A stretch of 64,000 nucleotides of DNA from Cladocopium goreaui (lineage: Eukaryota; Sar; Dinophyceae; Suessiales; Symbiodiniaceae), in assembly GCA_947184155.2 (NCBI GenBank), contig CAMXCT020006626.1, positions 149,758 to 213,757 of the forward strand, given 5' to 3'. The notes under the pieces are model-generated. The model did no database searches and was not told the DNA's origin. It saw only the letters and a list, made by a program, of their open reading frames with translations. Below are positions 8,943 through 20,700 of this stretch, piece by piece. How positions within the stretch are numbered: the first letter of the stretch is position 1; the number at the start of each line of letters is the position of its first letter. Both the position numbers and the translations under genes were made by a program.

Positions 8943-9469
8943 GTAGACACCTCTCACGTCCCACTCGATGTGCCGGGTGTCGTTGAGGTCCTCAGCCAGT
9001 CCGGAGAAGTCGGCGCCCTTATCGCGAGTAGCAATGTCCTTCACCAAGTCCGGGAAAAAGGTCTGGGTGATGCCAGCAGGTAAAAATGCAAAGTCAACGT
9101 GCTTCGGATGTGCTTTGCGAAGGGTCGCGGACTCGTGCGATTCCTTGTCAGCACTGTTGGCCTTATGGAGATGCTTGCCGAGCAAGAGACCGACCATGAC
9201 CGCATGTTTTCTGCCTCCCACTTCGCCTTTGTGTCGCATGACAAATGCGAGGGCATCTCCTGTGTCAGGAATTTGCGCGTGCTTGCATCCATCGGTATCT
9301 GTGACCATATCGGCGAAAGTTCCTGTGGGGACAGGTGGGGACCAAAACCGAATATGTGATGCGGGCAATTGTGGGCTGTGGTGAGCCGGAAAGTATTAAT
9401 ACCACCAGCACCGAGACGAAGCAAGTCAATGTGGAATGACGTCATTGGTCGTTGCCCTATCGTTGGCAT
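8943..9469 (-). pseudogene. Degenerate 3' part of - strand copia element, possible RNase H remnant
   Basis: Two overlapping open frames cover this stretch. A segment with TDTDGCKHA, GGRKHAVMVG and later DTRHIEWDVRGVY faintly recalls the start and end of copia RNase H, where a final RTRHID-type motif is expected. The match is weak and the order of blocks is uncertain. I keep it as a remnant because it lies where RNase H should be relative to the integrase. Confidence 0.25.
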
Positions 9470-10322
9470 CCATACATACTCTGCGGTATCTATCCTCGTC
9501 CCATTCCGTCGAGGTTGCGATTTGCGGCAGGTAATAGTTAAGCACGTATACCAGGACCGGCAAATTTAGTTTGCTCAGAAAACCATGCAGAAAAGGTGTG
9601 ACGTCCTCCACGGCATTGCGGTTAAACACGACCACCACCCCTTCGATGAGTTTCTGGGCGATCTGGGCTGCGGTGACCAGGTTTGCATCAACTCTGTTTG
9701 CTGTGTCATAAACTCCTGAATCCCGTTGTCCCTTCCATTCCTTCTGCATAGGAGCATATGCTTCAGGATCATTCATCATTTCCTTTCTACCAACAGGACG
9801 TGATACAGCTGCATTGAATCCCATTACAGTGGTATCACCAGTGACGAGATCCCGATGTCGTTGTTCACAACTAGGAATGCATGGCATCAACGGAAATCTT
9901 TCAGTACTCCCCATGTTGTTGCCACTTTGCTTGATGAACTGCGCTACAGAGGCTATCTTCTCATCATCATTTCCTCTGAGTTCTTCAAGATACTCAATGC
10001 TCTCCCAGCTCGCCATCGGTCCTGTTCCACGTTCCACTTCAGACCAGTCGTCCCACTCGTCGATGAACTCGTTGTCACTCGGACATGTAGTTGATCTTCT
10101 CGATGAAGTAGGACTTGATGCTGACATGCCATAGACGGATTCACTGTCAGAGTTACCATCAGTCTTTTGGATGGAGTGTGTATCACTACCACCCTTGAAT
10201 GACTTCTTGTTGACATACTTGATCTGATCACAATCAGTGTTCTTCGATTCCTCATTGGCGGCGGGAGCGATGTCTTCGGCATCATGTTCATCAGCATTGT
10301 CATCATCTTTTCCTGATTTCAA
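9426..10322 (-). pseudogene. Copia linker and RT leader, RT core missing
   Basis: This frame opens with an acidic Ser/Asp/Glu-rich stretch and a segment FIDEWDDWSEVERGTG, then reaches VSRPVGRKEMMNDPEAYAP and MQKEWKGQRDSGVYD. The last blocks resemble the leader that precedes copia RT, where the protein lists the acceptor residue pattern before EW...L...W. The catalytic RT blocks that should follow are not seen: after GVYD the sequence becomes unfamiliar (QIAQKLIEGVVVV), suggesting an internal deletion or replacement at about 9710. Confidence 0.45.
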
Positions 10323-10912
10323 ATTTGCTCTCCTTCTCTGCTTTCTTCTTCTTCTCCTTGAGAGATGGTTTTGGTTTCGCAGGACTATCTCCAGATGGTT
10401 TAACCTTCTTTTCCTTGGATATCACCTTTTCTAGCTCCTTGTCGAAATCTTCCGAGAACTTCTTCTTCATCCTCTCGGCCTCCTTCTTCTTTTCCAAGCT
10501 CGACTTGAAATCGTCTCTCTTCTTCTTTGATAGTGATCTCCAAGACTCCGGATCCATCCCTGCAGGACGAGGTGAACCAAACATGAGTTTTCTGCCGTCA
10601 TCACCGACTCGATATGGTCTTCCCATCTTGTCGATCTTTACTTACCTTTTCACCGATGTCGTTCAAGTAGATGACGCCATCATTTGGTTTACCTCCTTCT
10701 CCCTCCAGATAATGCAGTATCTTAGGCTTCTTGTCATCTTTCTTAACCATAGTCGATTCCCCAGGAGGAGGCGGATCGCCATCCTCCGGACCATCACCCG
10801 CATCATCATCATCGTCTTGATCATCGTCACCGATCTCTGCGACGTCGTCATCGATTTCAGCGGCCCTTCCAAAACGATCCTTGTCTTCCAAACCTTTCAG
10901 TGTGGAGTTCAT
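10303..10912 (-). pseudogene. Charged linker of copia polyprotein (two frames)
   Basis: Two frames meet near 10601-10626. One is Asp/Glu-rich (EIDDDVAEIGDDDQDDDD) and holds PKILHYLEGEGG; the other is Lys-rich (KKRDDFKSSLEKKKEAERMKKK). Such low-complexity charged linkers join integrase and RT in many copia polyproteins. Their opposite charge and the frame change show decay between integrase and RT. Confidence 0.4.
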
Positions 10913-10924
10913 TTCTTCGTATCT

Positions 10925-11977
10925 TTACCTTGCAGGGAAAAGTAATTGGAACCGAAGTACAACCTTCTGAGTTAGATGTGGTCGTCTGAGTTTATCACGT
11001 GGTCTTTCTGCATCATATGCGAGATTCTGCTTGACGAAGTCATCCAGTGCCCACACTCGATACTGACCTGTCCACTTGAAACCAACTCCTATCTCGTAAC
11101 CGGAGAACACTCCAGGAATCGAATCAGGATCAAACTTGTGTCCTTGAGGATTCACCCTCGCACCACTTGGCTTGAATGAAACAAGAGCTCCCAAAGGTAT
11201 GGCTTCCCCATTGAACTCCTTGCCAGTAAGCTTTGTCCATGCACTCAGGTCATCACCTAGAGGTTCGATGTTCAGCAAGTGGCAAACACATTCAATGGCT
11301 GCTCGCCAAAAACACAGTGGTAGTCCAGCTTGTAGCAGGCAAGCAGTGGTGGTAGTGATGATAAACTGATTATTTCTTTCAGCCAACGAATTTGACTGAG
11401 CTCGCCCAGGAAGTGAATGATCATATGGGATCTTCAACTCCTTCATTGCCTTCTCGTATTGAGGTGCTAGATCGCCATATGCCTCACGAATGATGTGTCT
11501 TCCCATGAATCTCTTGACAGCAGTTACCACATCTTCGGTTGATTTGTTGGCAGATGGATATGCTGCTATCATGCCAGTGAATCGATCTCTCACAACAAGC
11601 ACTTCTCGTTCGATCATGCTGGCATCATCTCTTACTTGACGAGTGTCGACGTAGTCAAAGGTAATCAGGTCGCCGAATTTCTTGAGTTTGCGTCGAAAGG
11701 CTCCACGGAATGTCTTGAAGTGTTTCATCTTCGCCCTCACACATGCATCGCAATAGGGGTTCTTGTATCGATGGGTTAGAAGATGACTGATGTGCTTAGC
11801 CTCTATCTTCAATGTTCCTCTCTTTCGAAGGTTAGGAGGCCCATCTTCATCTGCTACATTGACATCATCATCGTCTTTCTCATCTTCACGAGGTGGGGCA
11901 GGAGGTACTCCTTCAAGATCATCGAGATCAGGACCATAGTCCAAATCATCATCTCCTCCTTCAAGATCAAGTGGCAT
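10925..11977 (-). pseudogene. Copia integrase with HHCC zinc-binding domain
   Basis: This is the best-preserved part of the - strand copia copy, about 350 residues. An acidic leader is followed by HISHLLTHRYKNPYCDAC, the His/Cys pattern of the pre-integrase zinc domain. The catalytic core shows Asp in LITFDYVD, a second acidic position in AYGDLAPQYEKA and Glu in SNSLAERNNQ, matching the D,D,E order. The frame continues into a C-terminal region with PLGALVSFKP and PGVFSGYEIGVG. The integrase itself looks potentially intact, but upstream and downstream parts of the polyprotein are broken. Confidence 0.72.
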
Positions 11978-12420
11978 GTTAAACTCAACTCATGTTCAAT
12001 CTCACCAGGAGTGGCCTTTGATTTTCTGTTCCGTGTGGATCTCCTCTTTGATCGACGTCCATCCATTACCTCATGGTACATTTCGTCACCACTTTCCCCA
12101 TCCAGGTAGACTACGGACGAAGTCCTGCAATCACCCTTCCGGATCAACGAATGGATACTCGATGCGAAATCACACTTGTGTGGTGCACAATCCTGGGATC
12201 CCAAATGGATGTAGGGGATGAATTCCTTCACGATCACGTTCACTCTCTTTCCATTGCTGTCAATCATGAAAGGTTCACCACCGCCACCAACCAAATGAGT
12301 ATCCCTCCAACGTGCACCTCTTCCCCATAGACATGACCGATGGTGTGTGATCGAGTACTTGCGCAACCGCTTTGTTCTCCAATGATCCCATGTCAATCTC
12401 CACCACATGGTCCGCAATGG
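11978..12420 (-). pseudogene. Copia segment between protease and integrase
   Basis: The block HLVGGGGEPFMIDSNGKRV followed by NVIVKEFIPYI resembles the region after the protease in protist copia polyproteins, where a GK-type sentence ends in a VPYI motif. The following stretch is basic (GRRSKRRSTRNRKSK). Frame changes are needed to link it to the protease (upstream) and the integrase (downstream). Confidence 0.45.
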
Positions 12421-12617
12421 TGATGCCGTTCGCGGTGTGGAAGGTGATTGGTTATCTCTAGATCCATACGGTTCACTTTCCTCCTCGAAATGAGATCATG
12501 ACCACTTCCAGGGACCCATAATGAATCTCTTGTCCTTCTCCTCAACGGGTACAGTGATGCACATGACATTCTCCTTGTTCTGACCCGTTCGATCAACGTG
12601 GGGAACGGGCTCTTCAA
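12393..12617 (-). pseudogene. Copia aspartic protease remnant, active-site Asp lost
   Basis: The sequence VPGSGHDLISRRKVNRMDLE matches the pattern around the copia protease active site, where D(S/T)G-type residues precede GHDL. Here the Asp position reads Pro (codon CCT), so the enzyme should be dead. The frame differs from the CCCH finger frame upstream and from the next block downstream. Confidence 0.5.
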
Positions 12618-12676
12618 TCACGAACTTGTCATTGCCATCTTGGTCATCTTCAGCATCAATCAAATGAAGTTTTGAG

Positions 12677-13085
12677 TCATAGTTGGGACCAACCACGATG
12701 ATAACCTCGTCGATCAAGTGATGTTGATATTGATCCATCAAACTCTTGTCCATCATGAAGATACCTTTCAAGATCAAGCTTCCTTACTGGATGCTTTCTT
12801 TCCTTGTTCACGGTGAACTCCCCAAAGTTCTTGGGATCGTCAAAGTACTTGTGGATGATCTCCTTCTTGGCGAATGACACGCTTTTCTTCTCCTCGACAG
12901 ACATGCATGACCTGACGAACTGATCTTCATCCTCCGAATCTGACCATGACGTCAAGGCCAGAGTGGCCTTGGGCTTACTCTTCGCTTTTGCACCTTTGAG
13001 CTTCTGGTCGTGCTTGTACCGGCACGTGTCCCCATGTTTACATGATCCATTCTGCATCCACATGATGCAATTGCCACCTTGCTTC
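12677..13085 (-). pseudogene. Gag C-terminal CCCH zinc finger of copia element
   Basis: The segment CIMWMQNGSCKHGDTCRYKH has spacing C-x8-C-x5-C-x3-H, a classical CCCH finger. It is followed by a Lys/Ala-rich tract (KLKGAKAKSKPKAT) and an acidic stretch (SDSEDEDQF). CCCH fingers in place of the usual zinc knuckle are frequent in Gag of protist copia elements (recalled family pattern). It is needed for RNA binding during packaging. Confidence 0.6.
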
Positions 13086-14336
13086 CCTGGGGAAGCTGTT
13101 CTTCCTTGCTTCTTATTCTTGTCACGACCTGATCCACTTCCACCACCACCGCTTGATCCACTTCCTCGTCTGCTGTTCCTAGATGATCCTCTTTTATCTT
13201 TCTTCCACTTCTTCCACTCTTCATGAACAGCATCCGAATGGCTGAATTCACATTTGCTCCCGGCGGTGCCATTCTTCTTCTGGAAGTGAAAGTAGCATGG
13301 CGTCTGGGACTTACTTCTCTTTGTACTATTGCCACCCTTTGGTCGATTGGAATTCGTTCTCTTATCCTTGTTATGTTGCTTCGGTGGCGGAGTGGGAATG
13401 ATAGGCGCAGCTTCTGCTTTTGGTGAAGCCGCTGTCTTGGGATCCTTATCTTTCTCTTTGGCGACGCCGATCCTCCAGGATCAGTATCAGCGGCGGCAGG
13501 AGCACTGGGCTTACCCGTGAGGTCGGAAATGTGCTTTTCCCATTCGTTCATATTCTTCGTTTCAGATTGACGGGCGGCTGGCTCGCCTTCCCTGCTTGCC
13601 TCGTACATTTTGATGTCCCATTCCATCAACTTCGAGTGGTGGATCTTCTTGTACAGACAGTCCCTCAAAGTCTTCTTGGGTTGGTGATCTTCATCGCAAT
13701 ATTATCCAGGATCTTGAGCCACAAGTTCCAAAACTTTCCACGGCGCTGGTCACCAGGATACTTGAGCGCATACAAGTTGGCAGCGCTATACATCAGGTTG
13801 TCCTGATTGGTAGTCTTGAATCCCTGCAAGATCATGGCGGGAATTCAGGGCCTAGGACAAAGTCATTGTCCTTACCACGCTCAAGTTTGAGGTTCCTCAC
13901 CCTATAGGCCACCTCCTTGGCCGCATCTCCACCACTTTCGATACACTTATTGAGTGCGATAGCCGCCTGAGGACCTCTGAGCGTCCATATTCGGTTTCTC
14001 CACCATTGCCTTCCCGATCCATTCCTTCCATGTCGAGATGTCTCCATCTGCAGCTGCTGCAGTCACGATTTGAACAACTTCACCTCTCCATGTCAGGATG
14101 TTGGTCATCTTGGGCCATGCAATGGGGCCTAACTTGACAGGTTCCTTCCTAGCCACCTTCAAGTTGCGAGTGATATCCGTGATGTCGATGGCAGGCTCCT
14201 TAGTTGGTCTCCGATCTTCTTCACGGGGTCCACGACGATCATCATCATCATCTTCTTTCTTGTCTGCCTCGTTCGATGCATTCCAACATCTCGTTCCGTT
14301 CATATAGCTGTTGGATCTCGTCCTACTGTTTCTCAC
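12952..14336 (-). pseudogene. Gag core of copia element in three frames
   Basis: Successive frames give KEPVKLGPIAWPKMTNILTW then GEVVQIVTAAAADGD and WKEWIG (about 14030-14160), EVAYRVRNLKLERGKDND (about 13850-13920), and KIHHSKLMEWDIKMYE with NMNEWEKHISDLTGK (13500-13660). Together they resemble a Gag capsid region with the Trp-rich opening seen in copia Gag. At least two frameshifts separate them. Confidence 0.5.
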
Positions 14337-14392
14337 TCTCTTTCTGCTTCTCGTTCAAATCTCTTTGTAAATCCTCAATTTGTTTCACCAGC

Positions 14393-15713
14393 TTATCTGC
14401 CACCGAGACGTTTGGTCAGGCCCTTCTCGCGGTCAGTCAAGTTGTCCATTAATGAAGGTCCAAAGGTATCCGACAATGCAACCTCACAGTGCTTTCTAGC
14501 GATTCCAGGAATCAGTGGTGACATCCAGAAACGAGCCACGTTTTCATCCATAGTAGGCGTACTGATGACTCTCGAAGAGAGATCATCAATCTTAACCTTC
14601 AACTTCTCGATCTCATGCAGGGCGGCACTCAGCGAGTTCTCCAAGTCAAGGATGAGTAGGTCTTTCATCTTGATCTGGTCATTCAATGTCCTCATCCTCT
14701 GCTCCATCTGTGCGTTGGGTGAATTTGGGGTCATAGACGATGCAGATAGTTCAGTACGTAGGTGATCTCGTTCTACGGCAATCTCGGCTTCGATCTGCAT
14801 TATCTCCGATTTCTCTGTCAAGGCTTCATCCGCCTTCGCATAGTTCTTCCTTTCCACAGATGCTCGCAAGTTTGATAGCACATCTGCGTCATGATGTCTG
14901 GCCTTCTGCCTACTAATCTTCATGATTTCAAGGTTAAACTGAGCTTCATTCGTCAAGTTTGCTCTCCTTGCTTCTGCCACTTCACAAGCTGCATGCTGTA
15001 GTAGGCTATCTTTACTCTGTAGTTCTTCCAGTTGTAGACGACATCGATGTTCCACTGCTCGAAGTTCTTCACCACGTTCGAGGTATTGTTCACTAATGTT
15101 GTTCGAAGTTCTCCTCGACTCTTGTTCTTCGGCAACAATGGACCTCATAGACATCATCTCCTGGTAGAGGTTCTGAATAGTTCTACTAGCTTGCTGCTCG
15201 GTCATTCTCATTCTCGATGCCTCCTCTTCATATCTCTTTCCGGCTTCTTCTCCTTTGGAACGCACATGAGATGCGACATTCTTCAGAAGTTCACGATGAC
15301 GTTCAAGTTCCTCGATACGGATGGTAGCTCCCTCTTCTTCCTGTTTCATCTCCTGATATCATGATCAATGCCTCATTGTATTGTCTCTGGGCGATCTCCA
15401 TCTCGTTGGTCACCAAAACCTCATAGTTCCGATGTTGTTCGTTATAGTGTCCCATCATCTCTGAATATTCCGTCTCGAACCTGTAACGTCTCTCCCGTTC
15501 GACGGCTGCCTCAACTTGTGCCCGATGCGAAGCATCAGAGCACAGTCTTGCATTGTCCTGCGCCTTCTTCAACTGTTTCTTCAACTCGTCAACATTGCCG
15601 ATCTCGACTTCGGAGTCTTCTTGACAGATCCACCTGGCGATCGAGCGGTGAGCGCACGGGACGTACGTCCACGTGTACAAATCTCCGCGCCTGTGGTGCT
15701 GGGCATAGAGCAT
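14393..15713 (-). pseudogene. Coiled-coil N-terminal region of copia Gag
   Basis: Two overlapping frames (15713-15303 and 15349-14393) encode a long heptad-rich protein. Examples are VDELKKQLKKAQDNARL, EEAGKRYEEEASRMRM, IQNLYQEMMSMRSIVAEEQE and LENSLSAALHEIEKLKVKID. It is predicted to form an extended coiled coil of over 300 residues. A frameshift near 15330 splits it. A Gly/Pro-rich start (YQAAGYPFQIAGPAGQGG, about 15800) belongs to it in another frame. It could be mistaken for a host structural protein, but direct continuation into Gag blocks argues for the element. Confidence 0.5.
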
Positions 15714-15860
15714 GATCCAGCATCTTCACGATCAGGTAGATCTTCGATCATAGGCTGCTCAGGACTGGATCGCGAAGTTATTCCTCCCTGACCTGCAGGG
15801 CCTGCTATCTGGAAAGGATATCCCGCTGCTTGATAGTGACATGTAGTAGGTCTCCTCAAT

Positions 15861-17320
15861 GGCTCACTGCGGCTGATAACCTGTCAATCGGGGTGACCTC
15901 GATGGGCGTCGTATAGTTCAAGTAAATACCTGAGAAGAGAGAACGGAAGCCAGCAGAAGTCAGGGCGAAGAGGAAGGAGAAGGGATGGGGGGGGTGGACA
16001 GGGAGGGAGGGAGGGAGCAATGTATTGTGCCACACTTGAAGATACGTCCTCCCCACAACCCTTTGGAATATCCCCTGATTCCGCTCTTGGTGCTTCCTCC
16101 TCTCTCTGTATCTGCCTATCTCTGACTATTTATTTGAACAAGTGTCCATCCTAACCCAACCTCTGCATTCATGGTTTCTGGATCAATCTGCCTATCTACA
16201 CACATCTGCGTACATCCTTCCCCCTGCACATCCGTCTTCCCGACAACTTTTGGAGGACATACTCCTCCTTCGGCTGCTAATCCTTCCTCCTCTCTCTGTA
16301 TCTACTTGTCTCTGATTATTTCTCTGAATGTCTATCCTAAGCCAATACCGAGCACCAAGCTATGTACTGTGCCACACTTCAAGATACGTCCTCAGGACAT
16401 ATTTCCTGCTTCCGTTCTTGGTGCTTCCTCCTCTCTCTGTATCTATTTATCTCTTATCATTTACCCGAACAAGTGTCCATCCTAACGCACGTCTCCATGA
16501 CTTGTTCGTGGGTCAATCTGCATATGTACAAACATCTGCAGAACATCCTTTCCACACCCTAACGAGCCCGCAGACTGTCCTTGAGGTCTCCCTTCCCCAT
16601 CACCGATCCACACCCAACCACGCCTCCAATCCCCGTCCCATCCCTCCCCCATCACAAGCCAGACATCCCCCGTCCATGCGTCTCACACGCGTCCCTAATC
16701 GCAAACCTGACGTCCCCCATCCATGCGCCTCACACCCTTGCCTTCACACGAGCGTGTGTCCTGCGGATGCCTATACCTCCATGTCCTCCTGCCCTTTCGC
16801 GCGTCCCCCTCTCTGTATCTACTTCTCTGACCAAGCTATGTACTGTGCCACACTTGAAGATACGTCCTCCCCACAACCCTCGGAGGACATATTTCGTGCT
16901 TCCGCTCTTGGTGCTTCCTCCTTCTCTCTGTATCTATTTATCTCTGATCATTTACCCGAACAAGTGTCCATCCTAACGCACGTCTCCATGACTTGTTCGT
17001 GGGTCAATCTGCATATGTACAAACATCTGATCTGCAGAACATCCTTTCCACACCCAACGCCACCAAACGAGCCCGCAGACTGTCTTTTGAGGTCTCCCTT
17101 CCCCCCTACAACCCCCAACCGTCCCCGTCCCATCCCAACTGAATCTCCTCGACCTGCCTGCGTCCATACCTGCAAGCCTCCTGGCGATGCAGCCACAAGG
17201 GGAGTCGATACCCAACATGGCCTGCGGGTTTTCCGGGCCACGCTACTCTGCAGGTCACAGCCGTTTCGGCCTCCCCCCCCACACCCCCTTCGCAAATCCA
17301 ACTCTCGCCCAGCCTGCCGG
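15861..17320. repeat. C/T-rich block with about four diverged copies of a 200-bp segment
   Basis: A segment starting tgtgccacacttgaagatac, passing through cttggtgcttcctcct and caagtgtccatcctaac and ending near acatcc recurs at about 16026-16215, 16245-16340 (partial), 16365-16555 and 16845-17045. The last two copies also share the following text cgagcccgcagactgtc, giving a larger unit of 470-505 bp. Frames of up to 344 residues across it are rich in Pro, Ser and His and look like chance products of low-complexity sequence. No gene is supported. Confidence 0.7.
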
Positions 17321-17770
17321 CTTGAGTATCCGCGCAATTTCTGTGGAAGTTTCAAGCAATGAGCAAGTCTCGGACGAAATCGTGATTTTGATGATAGCAG
17401 GCGTCAGGTTTCGTGGCAGGCGTGGTACTTTGTGCATGTCGACGGCATGACAAAGTAGCTCTGCGACGCGGCGGGCGCGGCCCGTTTCCTTGAGTATCCG
17501 CGCAATTTCTGTGGAAGTTTCAAGCAATGAGGAAGTCTCGGACGAAATCGTGATTTTGATGATAGCAGGCGTCAGATTTCGTGGCAGGCGTGGTACTTTC
17601 TGCATGTCGACGGCATGAAAAAGTAGCTCTGCGACGCAGCGGGTGCGGCCCGTTTCCTTGAGTATCCGCGCAATTTCTGTGGAAGTTTCAAGCAATGAGG
17701 AAGTCTCGGACGAAATCGTGATTTTGATGATAGCAGGCGTCAGGTTTCGTGGCAGAGGCGTGGTACTTTG
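17321..17770. repeat. 168-bp tandem repeat, 2.7 copies
   Basis: The string cttgagtatccgcgcaattt recurs at 17321, 17489 and 17657, an exact spacing of 168 bp, and the intervening sequence is over 95% alike by eye. Because 168 is a multiple of 3 the - strand stays open as a 146-residue frame with 56-residue repeats (LLETSTEIARILKETGR). It might be a fragment of a repeat protein or simply a duplication in phase. The last copy runs into the 53-bp array. Confidence 0.85.
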
Positions 17771-17771
17771 T

Positions 17772-20700
17772 CTCTAGTCCATCCTTGGGACCTTCTTTGC
17801 CCAAGTTGGGACCTTCTTTGCCCAAGTTGGCTCTCTTGAAACCATCTCTAGTCTATCCTTCAAACCTCCTTTGCCCAAGTTAGCTCCCTTGAAACCATCT
17901 CTAGTCTATCCTTGGGACCTTCTTTGCCCAAGTTGGCTCTCTTGAAACCATCTCTAGTCTATCCCTGGGGCCTTCTTTGCCCAAGTTGGCTCTCTTGAAA
18001 CCATCTCTAGTCTATCCTTGGGACCTTCTTTGCCCAAGTTAGCTCTTTCGAAACCATCTCTAGTCTATCCTTGGGACCTTCTTTGCCCAAGTTGGCTCCC
18101 TTGAAGCCATCTCTAGTCTATCCTTGGGACCTTCTTTGCCCAAGTTGGCCCTCTTGAAACCATCTCTAGTCTGTCCTTGGGACCTTCTTTGCCCAAGTGT
18201 GCTTTCTTGAAACCATCTCTAGTCTATCCTTGGGACCTTCCTTGCCCAAGTTGGCTCTCTTGAAACCATCTCTAGTCTATCCTTGGGATCTTCTTTGCCC
18301 AAGTTGGCTCCCTTGAAACCATCTCTAGTCTATCCTTGGGACCTCCTTTGCCCAAGTTGGCCCCCTTGAAACCATCTCTAGTCTATCCTTGGGGCCTTCT
18401 TTGCCCAAGTTGGCTCTCTTGAAACCATCTCTAGTCTATCCTTGGGACCTTCTTTGCCCAAGATGTTTGGGACCTTCTTTGCCCAAGTTGGCTCTCTTGA
18501 AACCATCTCTAGTCTATCCTTGGGACCTTCTTTGCCCAAGTTGGCTCTCTTGAAACCATCTCCAGTCTATCCTTGGGACCTTCTTCCCAAGTTGGCTCTC
18601 TTGAAAGCATCTCTAGTCTATTTTTGGGGCCTTCTTTGCCCAAGTTGGCTCTCTTGAAACCATCTAGTCTATCCTTGGGACATTCTGTGGCCAAGTTGGC
18701 TCTCTTGAAAGCATCTCTAGTCTATCCTTGGGGCCTTCTTTGCCCAAGAAACCATCTCTAGTCTATCCTTGGGACCTTCTTTGCCCAAGTTGGCTCTCTT
18801 GAAACCATCTCTAGTCTATCCTTCAAACCTCCTTTGCCCAAGTTAGCTCCCTTGAAACCATCTCTAGTCTATCCTTGGGACCTTCTTTGCCCAAGTTGGC
18901 TCTCTTGAAACCATCTCTAGTCTATCCTTGACCTTCTTTGCCCAAGTTGGCTCTCTTGGAACCATCTCTAGTCTATCCTTGGGACCTTCTTGGCCCAAGA
19001 TCCTTGGGACCTCCTTTGCCCAAGTTGGCTCTCTTGAAACCATCTCTAGTCTATCCTTGGGACCTTCTTTGCCCAAGTTGGCTCTCTTGAAACCATCTCT
19101 AGTCTATCCTTGGGACCTTCTTTGCCCAAGTTAGCTCTCTTGAAACCATCTCTAGTCTATCCTTGACCTTCTTTGCCCAAGTTGGCTCTCTTGAAACCAT
19201 CGCTAGTCTATCCTTGGGGCCTTCTTTCCCCAAGTTCGCTCTCTTGAAACCATCTCTAGTCTATCCTTGGGGCCTTCTTTGGCCAAGTTGGCTCTCTTGA
19301 AACCATCTCTAGTCTATCCTTGGGACCTTCTTTGCCCAAGTTGGCTCTCTTGAAACCATCTCTAGTCTGTCCTTGGGACCTTCTTTGCCCAAGTTGGCTC
19401 TCTTGAAACCATCTCTGGTCTATCCTTGGGACCTTCTTTGCCCAAGTTGGCTCTCTTGAAACCATCTCTAGTCTATCCTTGGGACCTTCTTTGCCCAAGT
19501 TGGCTCTCTTGAAACCATCTCTAGTCTATCCTTGGGACCTTCTTTGCCCAAGTTGGCCTTTTTGAAACCATCTCTAGTCTATCCTCGGGGCCTTCTTTGC
19601 CCAAGTTGGCTCTCTCGAAACCATCTCTAGTCTATCCTTCAAACCTTCTTTGCCCAAGATGGCTCTCTTGAAACCATCTCTAGTCTATCCTTGGGACCTT
19701 CTTTGCCCAAGTTGGCTCCATTGAAACCATCTCTAGTCTATCCTTCGGACCTTCTTTGCCCAAGTTGGCCATCTCTAGTCTATCCTTGGGACCTTCTTTG
19801 CCCAAGTTGGCTCTCTTGAAACCATCTCTAGTCTATCCTTGGGACCTTCTTTGCCCAAGTTGGCTCTCTTGAAACCATCTCTAGTCTATCCTTGGGACCT
19901 TCTTTGCCCAAGTTGGCTCTCTTGAAACCATCTCTAGTCTATCCTTGGGACCTTCTTTGCCCAAGTTGGCTCTCTTGAAGCCATCTCTAGTCTATCCTTG
20001 GGACCTTCTTTGCCCAAGTTGGCTCTCTTGAAACCATCTCTAGTCTATCCTTGGGACCTTCTTTGCCCAAGTTGGCCCTCTTGAAACCATCTCTAGTCTA
20101 TCCTTAGGACCTTCCTGCCCAAGTTGGGACCTTCTTTGCCCAAGTTGGCTCTCTTGAAACCATCTCCCGTCTATCCTTGGGACCTTCTTTGACCAAGTTG
20201 GGACCTTCTTTGCCCAAGTTGGCTCTCTTGAAACCATCTCTAGTCTTATCCTTGGGGCCTTCTTTGCCCAAGTTGGCTCTCTTGAAATGCCCACGTTAGC
20301 TTTCTTAAAACCATCTCTAGTCTCTCCTTGGGGCCTTCTTTGCCCAAGTTGGCTCTCTTGAAACCATCTCTAGCCTATCCTTGGGACCTTCTTTGCCCAA
20401 GTTGGCTCTCTTGAAACCATCTCTAGTCTATGCTTGGGACCTTCTTTGCCCAAGTTGGGACCTTCTTTGCCCAAATTGGCTCTCTTGAAACCATCTCTAG
20501 TCTATTCTTGGGACCTTCTTTGCCCAAGCTGGCTCTCTTGAAACCATCTCTAGTCTATCCTTGGGACCTTCTTTGCCCAAGTTGGCTCTCTTGAAGCCAT
20601 CTCCCGTCTATCCTTGGGACCTTCTTTGCCCAAGTTGGCTCTCTTGAAACCATCCCTAGTCTATCCTTGGGACCTTCTTTGCCCAAGTTGGCTCTCTTGA

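Larger units (their letters stand above)
8870..15860 (-). mobile_element. Degenerate Ty1/copia-like retrotransposon
   Basis: Reading from right to left the fragments follow copia order: coiled-coil N-terminus, Gag, CCCH zinc finger, aspartic protease, GAG-pre-integrase and integrase, a charged linker and an RT leader. They lie in several frames, so many indels have accumulated. The RT core appears to be deleted or replaced. No long terminal repeats were recognised at either side, and the left end meets the + strand copia fragment near 8850-8950. It seems to be a different copia family from the + strand copy. Confidence 0.65.

Noticed and set aside
16328..17362. A 344-residue + strand frame rich in Pro, Ser and His.
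   Set aside because: It covers duplicated C/T-rich DNA with no motif, and other frames are also open. Explained by composition.
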